Shown here piece after piece: positions 50,284 through 60,625 of a stretch of 64,000 nucleotides of DNA. Origin of the DNA: Brachynemurus nebulosus (Eukaryota > Arthropoda > Insecta > Neuroptera > Myrmeleontidae); assembly GCA_035578155.1 (NCBI GenBank), contig JAPWDM010000005.1, positions 38,464,108-38,528,107 of the forward strand. The letters are read 5' to 3'. The notes below the pieces were generated by a model. The model ran no database searches. It was not told the DNA's origin and saw only the letters and a program-made list of their open reading frames with translations. A program made the translations under genes and the position numbers. Every line of letters starts with the position of its first letter. The first letter of the stretch is position 1.

Positions 50284-50317
50284 GTTGTTTTTGTTTACTT
50301 TCTGGAACTTAACCAAC

Positions 50318-50353
50318 AAATGACATCCGGTTAATAATTCAGTTGTATTTATA
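50318..50353 (-). promoter_or_regulatory. Core promoter of Cys-rich gene copy 1
   Basis: On the minus strand TATAAATA (T at 50353) and a TCATTT initiator (A at 50321) lie 32 bases apart, the same geometry as the 161-residue gene. Confidence 0.65.
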
Positions 50354-50561
50354 GTATTTTGACTGAAACCAAATAATCTAATATTTTATAAAAAATCGAT
50401 ATTTAATCGATATTAACCAATTCCACTGTTACACAAAATATCCATTATGCCTCATTACATCGCTGGTCATTGCGTTATAAATAAATGTTTACGTTGGTTT
50501 GAGCAACCGTGGAATTGGTCAATATGTATTATGTGGCAATCAGATGATTGATTTTACTAAA

Positions 50562-50750
50562 TTATTTGCAATTGCAGCGGCCTTTGCATGTGGTACAGTT
50601 TATATAATTGCAAACACAGTTTGGAAATGGCATCATACATCGTTTACAACACATGCAAATTCGTTTTTCATTTCGACACCTATCACAGTACTCGTAGAAG
50701 GCACACTTACACTGTGACGGTTGAAATTTACAAATACCACAAATCGGCAT
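50562..50750 (-). CDS. Cysteine-rich mini-protein, copy 2
   Basis: Sixty-two residues from the ATG at 50750, same cysteine pattern as copy 1. Substitutions are conservative outside the cysteines (for example PSQCKCAFYEY for PPQCKCSFPEY), suggesting that the protein rather than the DNA has been conserved. A TATAAATA box (50823-50816) is followed 32 bases on by TCACTT. The tandem unit (gene, promoter, hairpin) is about 467 bases. Confidence 0.65.
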   Translation of the reverse strand: MPICGICKFQPSQCKCAFYEYCDRCRNEKRICMCCKRCMMPFPNCVCNYINCTTCKGRCNCK

Positions 50751-50790
50751 GTTGCTGTTGTTGTTTACCTTCTGGAACTTAACCAACAAG

Positions 50791-50823
50791 TGACATCCGG
50801 TTAGTAATTCAGTTGTATTTATA
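50791..50823 (-). promoter_or_regulatory. Core promoter of Cys-rich gene copy 2
   Basis: TATAAATA with its T at 50823; an initiator-like TCACTT with its A at 50791, weaker than in copy 1. Confidence 0.5.
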
Positions 50824-51031
50824 GTATTTTGTAACCGAAATTTTCCAATATTTTATCTAAAATCGATATCTAATAATCTTCCAGCATAAGAGCAGGGAAG
50901 AGGAACGTCACCAGATTGATTAATTTAGATATTGCGTTCAACAAACACCGCGAGATGTCACCACCGATTTATTGTCTACAGTAAATTGCTGCTTCGATTG
51001 AATTAATGATAAAGTTGTGCATGTCAGCCGC

Positions 51032-51243
51032 AAACACCGCTGCTACCCCGCCACCCCTACAACCACCACACAACCACCGAAACCACCATACAAATACCAC
51101 CGCCACACAAACACCACCGCCGCCACCACACAAACACCACCGCCACCGTCGCACAAACACCACCGCCACCACCACACAACCGCCACACAAACACCGCCAC
51201 CGCCACAAACGCAACACAACCACCGCATTTGTGTGTTACGTCA
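51032..51243. repeat. ACC/GCC trinucleotide tract, right arm
   Basis: Inverse of the tract at 47489-47700; low-complexity frames only. Confidence 0.9.
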
Positions 51244-51420
51244 CCACCGCTATATAATTTGCTGAGTTATACTCAAGCTTATACACCTTATCATGGTTGA
51301 AGGGTATAAAATAGTTGAACTTACATAAAATATTATCTATTTACCGGTGGTTGTCAAAGAGTTAACATCTCTTTCGTTGAAAATTATACTTTCGTGGTAA
51401 AACAATTACATTTTGGAACC

Positions 51421-51597
51421 ATGTTAATTTACAATTCAGCGCAGTCCACCGCTAGAGAACCTAGCAAAGGACTTTCGAAACCTAAGATCATTAAACGTAA
51501 AACTTTTGAGCAACAACACATTTCACCTGAAAATTTAGCATTCCTTAAATCACTAGGTCTTAAAGTGAAAAGAACCTGGTACTCACAAATGTGCTAA
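51421..51597 (+). CDS. Small basic protein, 58 residues, right-arm copy
   Basis: The frame is open from 51394, but the first ATG is at 51421. The protein is MLIYNSAQSTA..., with a basic middle (KPKIIKRKTF) and tail LKSLGLKVKRTWYSQMC. A TATAAAA lies at 51305 and a TATATAA at 51251. No family assignment. The perfect copy in the other arm says little about selection because the arms are homogenised. Confidence 0.55.
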   Translation: MLIYNSAQSTAREPSKGLSKPKIIKRKTFEQQHISPENLAFLKSLGLKVKRTWYSQMC

Positions 51598-51706
51598 ATA
51601 TTATTAACAGTTTGTAATTTGATGGTAAACTAGCAATAGCTATTAAGAGCCATTTTCGAATACGTTCCACAAATTAACTAACTACCCCCACTACTTTTAA
51701 TTATTC

Positions 51707-51741
51707 TATATAAAGTTGTGGATTGTGTGAATAATTTCAGT
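51707..51741 (+). promoter_or_regulatory. Core promoter of the right-arm 161-residue gene
   Basis: TATATAAA (51707-51714) and a TCAGT initiator (51737-51741, A at 51739). The T-to-A distance of 32 is the usual spacing of arthropod RNA polymerase II promoters. The predicted leader is only about 22 bases. Confidence 0.75.
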
Positions 51742-51760
51742 TCTACGGTGGCGGTAAAAA

Positions 51761-52246
51761 ATGGCGTTTCTTGACATACAAGGCTATCAAGGAGCTAACA
51801 ACGAATTTTATTTTAAAGAAGTTGGTATTGCTGCAGAAAATTCGGATGATATATTACATCTTATATTCGACGCACCGTTTGATTTCAACGAGTTGCCGAA
51901 GAAATATCAACGAGTAGCCAGTTGGCTTTACCGAAATTGGCATGGGATACCTTGGTCGTATGGATTTATTCCATACAAAAAACTTCATACCATATTGAAA
52001 CCTATATTAAAGAAATATGATGTTATATACGTCAAGGGTGGTGAAAAGAAGAAATGGATATCAAGTTTGTTTGATGGTACCGAAAACCAGCCGTGGATTT
52101 TGAATTTGGAAGAAATATTTGATGTACCGAAGATTTCCATTCTGCGAGATGAATATTATTCAAGACGCTGTATGCTTCATTCAGATAAAATTTGTTCATT
52201 AGAAAATTGTATTCTTTTAAAAAATTTTTATATGGAAAATAAATAG
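51761..52246 (+). CDS. 161-residue DIQGY-type protein, right-arm copy
   Basis: Same protein as the left-arm gene at 46486-46971. The ATG at 51761 follows a purine-rich GGCGGTAAAAA and is the first in the predicted transcript. The length suits a single small globular domain. N-terminal FLDIQGYQG and a central VKGGEKKKW motif are the recognisable parts; a cysteine and serine-rich C-terminus follows. An AATAAA overlaps the stop (52239-52244) and another lies at 52302-52307. Two identical copies per element may raise dosage. Function unknown. Confidence 0.8.
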   Translation: MAFLDIQGYQGANNEFYFKEVGIAAENSDDILHLIFDAPFDFNELPKKYQRVASWLYRNWHGIPWSYGFIPYKKLHTILKPILKKYDVIYVKGGEKKKWISSLFDGTENQPWILNLEEIFDVPKISILRDEYYSRRCMLHSDKICSLENCILLKNFYMENK

Positions 52247-52301
52247 ATTTTAAGTAATATATAGATTTAAGCAATTTAATTTTTTGTATGCATATTCTAT
52301 A

Positions 52302-52307
52302 AATAAA
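52302..52307 (+). terminator. Polyadenylation signal of the right-arm 161-residue gene
   Basis: AATAAA about 55 bases after the stop codon, followed by an A-rich tract; a TGTG-containing stretch lies near 52322. Confidence 0.5.
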
Positions 52308-52319
52308 ATTTTAAAAAAA

Positions 52320-53810
52320 ATATGTGCGTTTTATTTAATTATTACCCTGCATTCCCCTATTTTTTACAGCAAAAAGTTTCTTTCGTTAACCTATAAGAGT
52401 ATTAACAAAAATCTTATGAAATTTATTATTCTAATTGAAAAGCATATTTCATGATACACCCTGTATACTAAAATATTTATTAAAAATACTAAATATACAC
52501 CCGTTATATATACATGATATTATTTGTATGTTAATGATAGAGTAGCAAATTCAAAATGTTCTAGTCTATAAAAAATTTTGATTTTACAGACTTAAAAATT
52601 TAGTAAAACTCAATGCTGTTATCATTTTTATATTAAGCGACGTGTTTAACTTATAGTAATTTAAAACCAAAAATTGAACTTTTATTCTGTTTAAAAATGT
52701 TAAATACAATACTATTATACCCTAATATAAATATGTATCAGTATTAAAATGATATACATTGATTTTGCTGATTAAACAAATTTTTTGCAATATTTATAAA
52801 TTATTTTATAATTAGATTTAATACTTATTCATAAATGGCTATACAATTCGTTTACTAGTATTCATAAAAATTAAAATTATATACAAATTTTCTTTCTTAT
52901 TCTCAATATACAGAGTGTATACATAAAATATTTTTAATATACAGAGTCTATACATATGTACATACTGAATTATCTCAGATAATTTTCGTTTGATATAGGA
53001 ACAGTTTTGTGCTACAGTCAAATTCAAAAATGTTGTGCAACATAAGAAGTAATATTTTTTGTAACTTGTTAAAATTTCAAGAACTTCTGTTAGTTAACTA
53101 AAAAATTGGTCACTGTAGGTTAAATGTTAAAGTATTAAAACTGATAAAAATAATTTCTTGTTTGAGGCCTACAATGGGTGAAATTTTTTACTAAACAATT
53201 TTTTAACTCATTAATATTCCATGACGTCATCTTTCTTATACCAAAAAAAACTCCTTATATGAGTCTTACGATCATAATTCAGCTAAAACAAACATTTAAT
53301 TATTAGTTGTTTGTTTATGTTAAAACTGATAAAAATTCCTGGAATTTTCCAAGGTTAAATATACAAAAAAACCCCTGAGTTACAGTTGACACCCAAATTT
53401 CCGGCAGTACAGTAGCGGTCAGACATCTGGACCCTGGAGTCTGAAGTTAGTTTTGCGGTAGCGCTTGGTACAGTGCCCCCACAAAATTTAGCGGCCTCCC
53501 AATCTTAAATAAACAATTTTAAAATTATTACATGATCCAAAATTATTATATAAATAAACAAATATAACAAAAATCCCCGCTTGTATGAATCATACTATAA
53601 TTATAATTCAACAATCAGGCCATAAATTAAAAATTCTAAGACTATTTCGTATTTGAAATCCAAACAAAGAAATTGCTGAGTCATCAAAATCTTAAATAAA
53701 CATTTTTTTTTAAATTAAAACTTATATAAATAAACAAATTAAAAAAGTGCTGACTTTGCTGAAAACAGGCTTAAACTTGTTGAAAAGTACAGTAGACACT
53801 CGATTTACAG
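52320..53810. other. AT-rich non-coding part of the right arm
   Basis: About 1.5 kb between the gene and the terminal motif array, without a credible frame; mirrored at about 44924-46412 in the left arm. The small frames here and the one at 53822-54166 are non-coding products. Confidence 0.5.
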
Positions 53811-54003
53811 TACAGTAGCGGTCAGAAATCTGGACCCCGGAGTCTAATCTTAAAATCTAGCGCTTGGTACAGTGCGCCCCCGACAAAATTTATCGTTAGC
53901 GACCGCACCCAATTTAAGATGACGCAGTTAAGTGAGGCCAAGATTTGCACGTAATAAGCACAGTACGCTTCAAAAAGTGATCGGACACCTTTTTGGTCAG
54001 GGG

Positions 54004-54675
54004 GGTCCACACTTTTGACATGGTAGTGTACCAAAAAATATAAGTACAGTACGGCGTCAAAAGTTTGGGCCACCCCGTGGGTTAGGGTAATCCCACATTT
54101 TTGATGCGGTAGTTCGTTTAAGATGATGCAATTAAGGCAAGCGCGTGTTAGGGTCAAGGTTTGCACGTACAGTACGCTTCAAAAACTGATAGGATACCTT
54201 TTTGCCCAGGGGGAGTCCACAGTTTTGACACGGCAGTGTACCAAAAATTTAAGTACAGTACGGTGTCAAAAGTTTGGGGCCACCCCCGAGTTAGGGTATC
54301 CCCACATTTTTGACGCGGTAGTGTACCCCAGCTATCAAGTTATAACCTAAAATTTAGTCTGCGCATGCGTCGTGTACTTAAATTCAGTCTGCGCATGCGT
54401 TAGGTTTGGCTGGTAATGGGTTAACACAAAATGAAATTGTTATAAGTAAATTGTGATGATGCATAATGGGTTAACATAAATTAATTTGGTCGCTGGTATT
54501 GACTCACCTCTTAGGAATTTCAAGGCTAACAGTATAAGCGAGTGTTGGGGTCAAATGTCATGTCCACAGTTTTGACACGGCAGTGTACCAAAAATTTAAG
54601 TACAGTACGGTGTCAAAAGTTTGGGGCCACCCCCGAGTTAGGGTATCCCCACATTTTTGACGCGGTAGTGTACCC
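54004..54675. repeat. Iterated motif array, right arm
   Basis: Mirror of 44059-44730: nine copies of the CCGYGTCAAAA-centred motif in alternating orientation. Confidence 0.7.
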
Positions 54676-54906
54676 CAGCTATCAAGTTATAACCTAAAAT
54701 TTAGTCTGCGCATGCGTCGTGTACTTAAATTCAGTCTGCGCATGCGTTAGGTTTGGCTGGTAATGGGTTAACACAAAATGAAATTGTTATAAGTAAATTG
54801 TGATGATGCATAATGGGTTAACATAAATTAATTTGGTCGCTGGTATTGACTCACCTCTTAGGAATTTCAAGGCTAACAGTATAAGCGAGTGTTGGGGTCA
54901 AATGTC
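54213..54906. repeat. 347-bp tandem repeat, right arm
   Basis: Two direct units, the inverse of 43828-44521. Confidence 0.9.
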
Positions 54907-55123
54907 AACAACAAATTTTAAATACATGTACTCAGTACGTGCCGGGTCAAAGGTCAAGGTTTGCACATCGATACAGTTTGATGACTCATCAGTTCGGAAT
55001 GTGTAGTACCGTAAAATGGGTACAATAGGACCGTAAGTCACACGCTTTCAAACATCGTCAAAGGGGTTCAAGTTACTCCGTTTTGCGGTGCTCCCGTATC
55101 GGCACAGCTCTTCTACTTATAAC

Positions 55124-57818
55124 GACATATAAGTACTAAAATCGCAAAAATCTTACAGTGGATACACACACGGTTTTTAGACGTAATACCAGTGTAACAA
55201 ATTTTTGTATTATAAAATGCATTTTATGCCGCAATCACCATTTTACATGGAATAAACATTAAACCATTTTTTAAACTTTTTTCCTACTTGATTAAATATG
55301 TAAATTAATAACGTAATCTGATTTATTATTTTAATAACGTATTCTGTCAATAAAAATTAACAGCCTTTTTTTAAATAGCATATTTTTACAATTAAGTTTA
55401 CAATTAAGAAATCTAATTCAAAAATTAAATTTTTTAACTCTATTGAATATTGAAACAACAATTAAAAGCTTGTTACAATTTCAGTTTCCAAATATAAAAC
55501 GTTTTGAAATTCGAACAAACATTGTTGTAATTAATCTTTCTTTAGGATTTCGTAGTACAACAATGAAATCCTTATAATTTCATTATGTCTGTCATCGTGT
55601 TAGATGATCTACGCATTGACACCACTTTTAAATAATCGGGAAAATTGCAATATAGTATATGGTGCGATATTTTTTTTTACCGGTAAAAACGAACCAAAGG
55701 TGGTGGAAATTTTTAATTATGAAAAGTTAAAACGCGGAAGCGTATTTTTGTTTTCGAAAACTCAAATTTTAATATTTTACATATTTTTTTAATATTGACA
55801 TATGTATGATATTATTGACTTATTGTAGTATTTATTTATAGAACACGATAAAAATAACAGAATAATGTAAAACACAAATGAGTAAAGCGGCCCCGCTCAC
55901 GCGGGCAAATTAGTTTGTATATTAAATCCGTTTTTTAATTGTCCTAACCTATATACTTTAACCTCTTAAAGTGTGATAATTAATAATAAAATGCAATTAT
56001 TTTTCATAAAAACATGTGTCCGCGCTTTAACTCTTTAAATACAATAATTTCCAACCACATTTGTTTCTTTTTTGCGATAAACATCGAAAATGTCGCACCA
56101 TATACTATATAGCAATTTACCCAAATAATCAATGTTGAACTTTACGAAATTTAATAGACAGCGTCGTTTCTTTAAAAACTATTATTGACTATTTTACCTT
56201 TACATATAGGTTGCAAAAACGTTCAGAAAACCATATTATTAACAAATTAAAGACTAATTTTACATAAGGTTAAATAAAAGCAAAAAATATTTTATTCCTA
56301 CTAACTACGAAATCCTAACTTAATGCGTGTGTAATTTCAACTGGGCGAATTTTTTAATTTAAATTATTCAAATAATTATTCATGTCAGGTATTTCATCTG
56401 TACCTATACACCTAACCAATTAACAGGTTACAAGTTAAAGAAGAAAAGTAAACACCTGCTTCAAAGTAGAGGACATTTAAAAATTATTTGTGAGTACGTT
56501 CGAATATCAGTATACAAATACATATAAACATAAAAAGAAACACAATCTCTAAAAAAAATAAAATGATTTTTTTTCCTTACAGGTATTCTTGGCGGGTAAT
56601 TTCTAAATAAATTCTATTGTTTAAAAATTAGAATAGGGTTGTCGGTAACGATTTTAAGTTATTAACACAAAAGAGGGATAATTATTATTAAAAAACAATA
56701 GCCACGTGCTATCTAAATTGGTCAATTGTCTATTAAACATGGAACGTGATAAAAATATTGGTTTTGGGCTTACCCAGTATCTACTGCACTTTTCTGTCAC
56801 TTACGGAATATATGGAATCAAGTCCGACAAGTTTATGTAATAAAAAGTCCTAATTATAGACCCGCCAAACCATTTAACTGTGGATTGTACTGTGGATCAT
56901 TTAACTGTGATAAATTTTCATAAATACTTTATGAATTCACAGTGCTCCCACCATGGTAATAAATTAAATTAATTTAAATAATCATTTGGAATAACATTTA
57001 AACTTTGCTAACTAAATAAAAATTGTGGTAATTAGAAAAGTCATTCAAAATTCTCATAAACGTTTTCATTTAATTTTGTTACTTTTATATGTAATTACAA
57101 CTTTAAACATTATTTCAATATTTAAAATGAAATTTTACCAAGTAAATCTTTCTACAGTGAATTATAATCTTCATTTACATAATATATGTAGGAAAAATTA
57201 TTAAAAATAATGCCTTCAACAATTAAAAAAGTCTTACCTTACTATTACATTTTTCTGCATTTAATCGTTCAACAACCAAAATATTTACATAAATTCACTA
57301 AAATACACAAATTGTCCAAAATGTTTGCAATAATAGATTAATTAAACACAAATTATATTTTTATATTAATAATTGTTTGATTTCTTTTTTTTTTTTTTTT
57401 TTGTTAACAATCACCAAAAAAAATAAATTTATATTTTTTCATTGAATAATTTTTGCAAATCAAAAACCGTAACCGATAACTTACGGAAACGAAACGCTCC
57501 CAAACTGATTACATTGACTTCAAAAAAAGAATACATAAGTAGTGTTCAGTATTTTGATGATATTATCTTAATACAGACAGAGATTTAAAGTGGTAGGGAA
57601 TCCATAGTATCGTAATATATTTTAATAGGCCCTCAAGTTATCATTCAAGTTTAAATAGGTATTTGTCATCCTCTAGTAAACAGGTGCAAGATGGAGGTAG
57701 AGTGTATTTTTAACAATGGAATCGTTTTTTAATTTTAACAATAGAAAGAATCGTTAGTATCGTGTTTTTTTAAAAATCTACGACGATTATTGAATTTCTG
57801 CAAATAAATTTTTTTGCT
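55124..57818. other. AT-rich intergenic stretch with an inverted repeat
   Basis: No gene. About 55607-55672 is an imperfect inverse of about 56090-56145 (words TATAGTATATGGTGCGA and GCAAT), so a decayed fold-back element of about 540 bases is likely; a GC-rich hairpin GCCCCGCTCACGCGGGC sits in the middle (55891-55907). Sequence at 56220-56370 resembles 12960-13130. Confidence 0.45.
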
Positions 57819-58821
57819 TTCTTTACTAGTGACGTCGGATGATTAATCGATAAATCGGTTTAGTCGACTAACTTTGTTTAAATTTAGTCAGTTTTCAATC
57901 GACTCTTTACCCTCGACTAAATGTCAGTGATGAGCAAAATTAGTCTTGGTCTTGCAGTCTTGTCTTGGTCTTGCAAAAATGCAAGACCAAGACCAAGACT
58001 ATGTATACCAAGAGCAAGACCAAGACCAAGACTATGTATACCAAGAGCAAGACCAAGACTATAAGTATGGCTGCAAGACCAATAACAAGACTCAAGTGAG
58101 CAAGACCAAGACAAAAGCAAGAAAAAAGCAAGACTCTTGCTAAACTATTTAAATAGTTTGAAAGTATAATTAATGCCGTTAACAAAGAAAATTCTAATTT
58201 TAGAAGGAAAAATTCGCTAATAAAAAAATGCAAGAAAGTGCGAGATTTTTTAGCAATACCAAGACTAAGACCAAGACTGCATTTTGCAAGACCAAGACCA
58301 AGACTCAAACTGCTCTAGCAAGATCAAGACCAAGATTCTTAATGCAAGAACAAGACCAAGACCAAGACTACCAAGTCTTGGTCTTGGTCTTGCATTTGCT
58401 CATCACTACTAAATGACTAAAATGATTAATTTTTGTTTTAAATGACTAAAAACGACTAATTTAATTTTTTTCCTGTATTATTTATATATGTATATAATAT
58501 TCGTAAAATCAAAAACTAAGAAATTATTCATTGGTACGATTTTTCATTTTTCATCTTTCTTTTTCTTTAAAAAACAAATAATAATAATAATAACAATAAC
58601 AAAATATTAAAAATTAATAATTTATTCAAATTCAAAAGAAAATATTTTTTTGGAAAGAATTACATACATTACTCTATTTATGAATTCGACTAAAAATTTA
58701 GTGGATTAGTCGACTATTGCGTTTTCAATATTTTAGACTAAAGGCAAATTTTGTCTAAATAACAACTTATCTACTTATTAATCGGCTAATTTGTCTTCAA
58801 CTCGACATCACTATTCTTTAC
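57819..58821. mobile_element. hAT-type element with another hAT MITE inside
   Basis: The outer element is 57827-58813. Its ends are TAGTGACGTCGGATGA and inverse TAGTGATGTCGAGTTGA, and the exact 8-bp duplication TTCTTTAC is on both sides (57819-57826, 58814-58821). The body is rich in CGACTAA/TTAGTCG words on both strands. The MITE at 57925-58408 is inserted in it. No transposase coding. Confidence 0.8.
57917..58416. mobile_element. Nested hAT-type MITE made of CAAGAC hexamers
   Basis: The element is 57925-58408 (484 bp). Its ends are CAGTGATGAGCAAA and inverse TAGTGATGAGCAAA; flanks CTAAATGT and CTAAATGA agree at seven of eight bases. Much of the interior is reiterated CAAGAC or its inverse GTCTTG. 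The Gln-Asp, Lys-Thr and Leu-Gly repeat frames here are translations of the hexamer, not genes. Confidence 0.8.
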
Positions 58822-60179
58822 TTGAACACAGCATTTTTTTAAACAAATGAGGGGTATGCATTGGAGGCGAAAAACTAAGGGCAATAATGCTCAGTATCAA
58901 AGCTATAAGCCTATTTATTTTACAACTATTTTAAAATATTTACAACTTAAGCTTTTATCCAATGTTAGTAAAATTTAAATTAAGCTGAAGCCAAAGATGA
59001 GAATTGGATCAATCTACTCGACATTCTTAATTTATCCCAGTTTATTTCACGAATATCAATAGTTATCAAAAGTTAGCTTTAAGAAACACTATTCTAAATT
59101 TGGAGTTCAGGTGCCAGATTTCGAATTTTAGCATGTTAGCGAGTTTCCAGAATGGATACACGCTATTACAGCCGCTGTCATAACGCGACCTGAGCCCGGG
59201 ACTATGGCAGAAATTTGTTTTGAGGTCCCTAGAACCCGAAAATAACCTTCACTAAAATTTATATATAGTACCGTGTGAGTTTTTCAGGAGTTGCCATTTT
59301 TATTACAGCCAAACCGTTGATTTAATCGAAAAATTGTTCAAATAAGAGTTGTAGATATCGACGGGGGCAACCAATTGCGATAATCAGGAGCTTTATAGCT
59401 CTTATGGTTTTCGAGCTATGATACAAACTTACCTTTTTTTAAATGGAATAGTATACTTATTTGTTGATAAAAATTATTCAATAAAGCAACAATAACCAAA
59501 AATAAAAAAATAAAAATTTTTATTTTAAGTTTTTTTTTTCAAATTTTACAACTTTCGCGCTTAAAAGTGATTTATTTAAGTGAATTTTGGTAAGTTTAAG
59601 AGCGCCTACTGCAAACAGGCCTTAATATTACGGAAAATAGCCAGCGGTAATTGTATTTATGTTACATAGATGTCTCTACCGTATAGGTTTATCTAGAGTC
59701 CCTATAATAAATAGAGTCGTGACATGTGTTCTCAACGCTGATTGGCATCGGCATTTTCTGTCCACAGTTTGCATAAAATACATTAGAAATAAATTAAATA
59801 TTAACAAAAATCTGAAAAAATCATTTAGTTGAACCTAGAAAGAATAATTAAATTAAAAATTTTTAATTGTTCAGTAATTCATAACTTATTAACAATAATT
59901 ATGTACTCAAAAATATTTACTCAAGCATGTACATAACCTCTCCAATTCTTATATTATCCAAGGAATATTTATTGTTATTTTAAAAGGTAATGGTAATTCC
60001 ACAATTTCAAAATAATTATTTACAATGTAAGTAACGAAAATTTTTATTTCATAGGATTCTGTAAAGCTTTGGTTCAGTTTGGTTTTCAAAAATGCACTTA
60101 AAATACAAAATGGAAAATGGTTTTGCTGAACATATTTAAAATAGAAAATGGAAAATAGCTATTTAAAATGAATTATAAA
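58822..60179. other. AT-rich stretch with a TIR-family fragment
   Basis: No gene. 59133-59272 is an inverted fragment of the family at 30-31.6 kb, aligning with 31463-31600; here the (AT)n core is reduced to a few bases. Confidence 0.5.
59133..59272. mobile_element. Inverted fragment of the (AT)n-core TIR family
   Basis: Near-identical inverse of 31463-31600 (words GAGCCCGGGACTATGGCAG and GAGGTCCCTAGAACCCG). Confidence 0.75.
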
Positions 60180-60625
60180 ATGCCAAATAGGGTTTCCGAT
60201 CTCTGGCGAAAAAATCGATCTTGTGGATCGATTGGAATCGTCAAACCAAAAATCGATGCAGAAGAAAATCGGCTTATAAAAGATCGATCTGACGAAAATC
60301 GATTCAATTTTTGTACTTGCAGAAAATAAAAGTTTTAATGAAGTTTCTTATTGGGTCATCACAAATCAGTTTGAATTTTCTTTGAAGATGAACTGCTGAA
60401 TTTAATATGAATAAAATGGTTTCCAGTTTGCGCTAAAAGTGACAACATTAGTTGATATATATTTTACAATAATTTTTAAAAAATATCATATTTTTACTAA
60501 AAATATCCTAATTTAAATTCGAAAAGATCGATCTTCGATCCCCTAAATGTTTCACGATCTCTGTATCGATTTACTCTCCAAAGAATCGATTCGAAAAATC
60601 GAAGATCGGAAACCCTAATGCCAAA
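60180..60625. mobile_element. hAT-type MITE, ATCGATT-rich, copy 2
   Basis: The element is 60188-60617 (430 bp), with ends TAGGGTTTCCGATCTCTGG and inverse TAGGGTTTCCGATCTTCGA and the exact 8-bp duplication ATGCCAAA (60180-60187, 60618-60625). A shorter relative of 42229-42796. Confidence 0.88.

Larger units (their letters stand above)
50917..55117. repeat. Right long inverted arm of the 11.5-kb element
   Basis: Inverse of 43617-47815, 4201 bp. From the inside: CCA/CCG tract, small basic protein gene, 161-residue gene, AT-rich non-coding DNA, iterated motif array and 347-bp tandem repeats, then the terminus. Confidence 0.95.
43611..55123. mobile_element. 11.5-kb virus-like element with 4.2-kb inverted arms
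   Basis: The element is 43617-55117. Its left terminus reads AGTAGAAGAGCTGTGCCG and the right terminus is the exact inverse. The 6-bp direct repeat TATAAC lies immediately outside each end (43611-43616, 55118-55123). A 6-bp duplication with AG...CT ends is the pattern of Polintons/Mavericks and of retroviral-type integrases. The arms (43617-47815 and 50917-55117) are almost identical. Their genes point inward-to-outward in mirror image. The unique 3.1-kb centre carries genes on the minus strand only. No integrase, protein-primed DNA polymerase, packaging ATPase or capsid frame is visible. It therefore appears to be a non-autonomous or deleted member of a Polinton/adintovirus-like lineage, or an undescribed satellite. 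Family assignment is inference. Confidence 0.8.

Noticed and set aside
53822..54350. Frames of 114 and 75 residues in the terminal arrays (mirrored at 44384-44912)
   Set aside because: They run through the iterated motifs and tandem repeats on opposite strands, and have no domain or promoter.
43617..55117. Inverted arms as a simple assembly artefact (false palindrome)
   Set aside because: The arms differ by several small changes, the centre is unique, and matching 6-bp target duplications lie outside; an artefact would not create these. Long-read proof is still lacking.
57917..58416. Frames with Gln-Asp, Lys-Thr and Leu-Gly repeats
   Set aside because: Products of the CAAGAC hexamer inside a hAT-type MITE.
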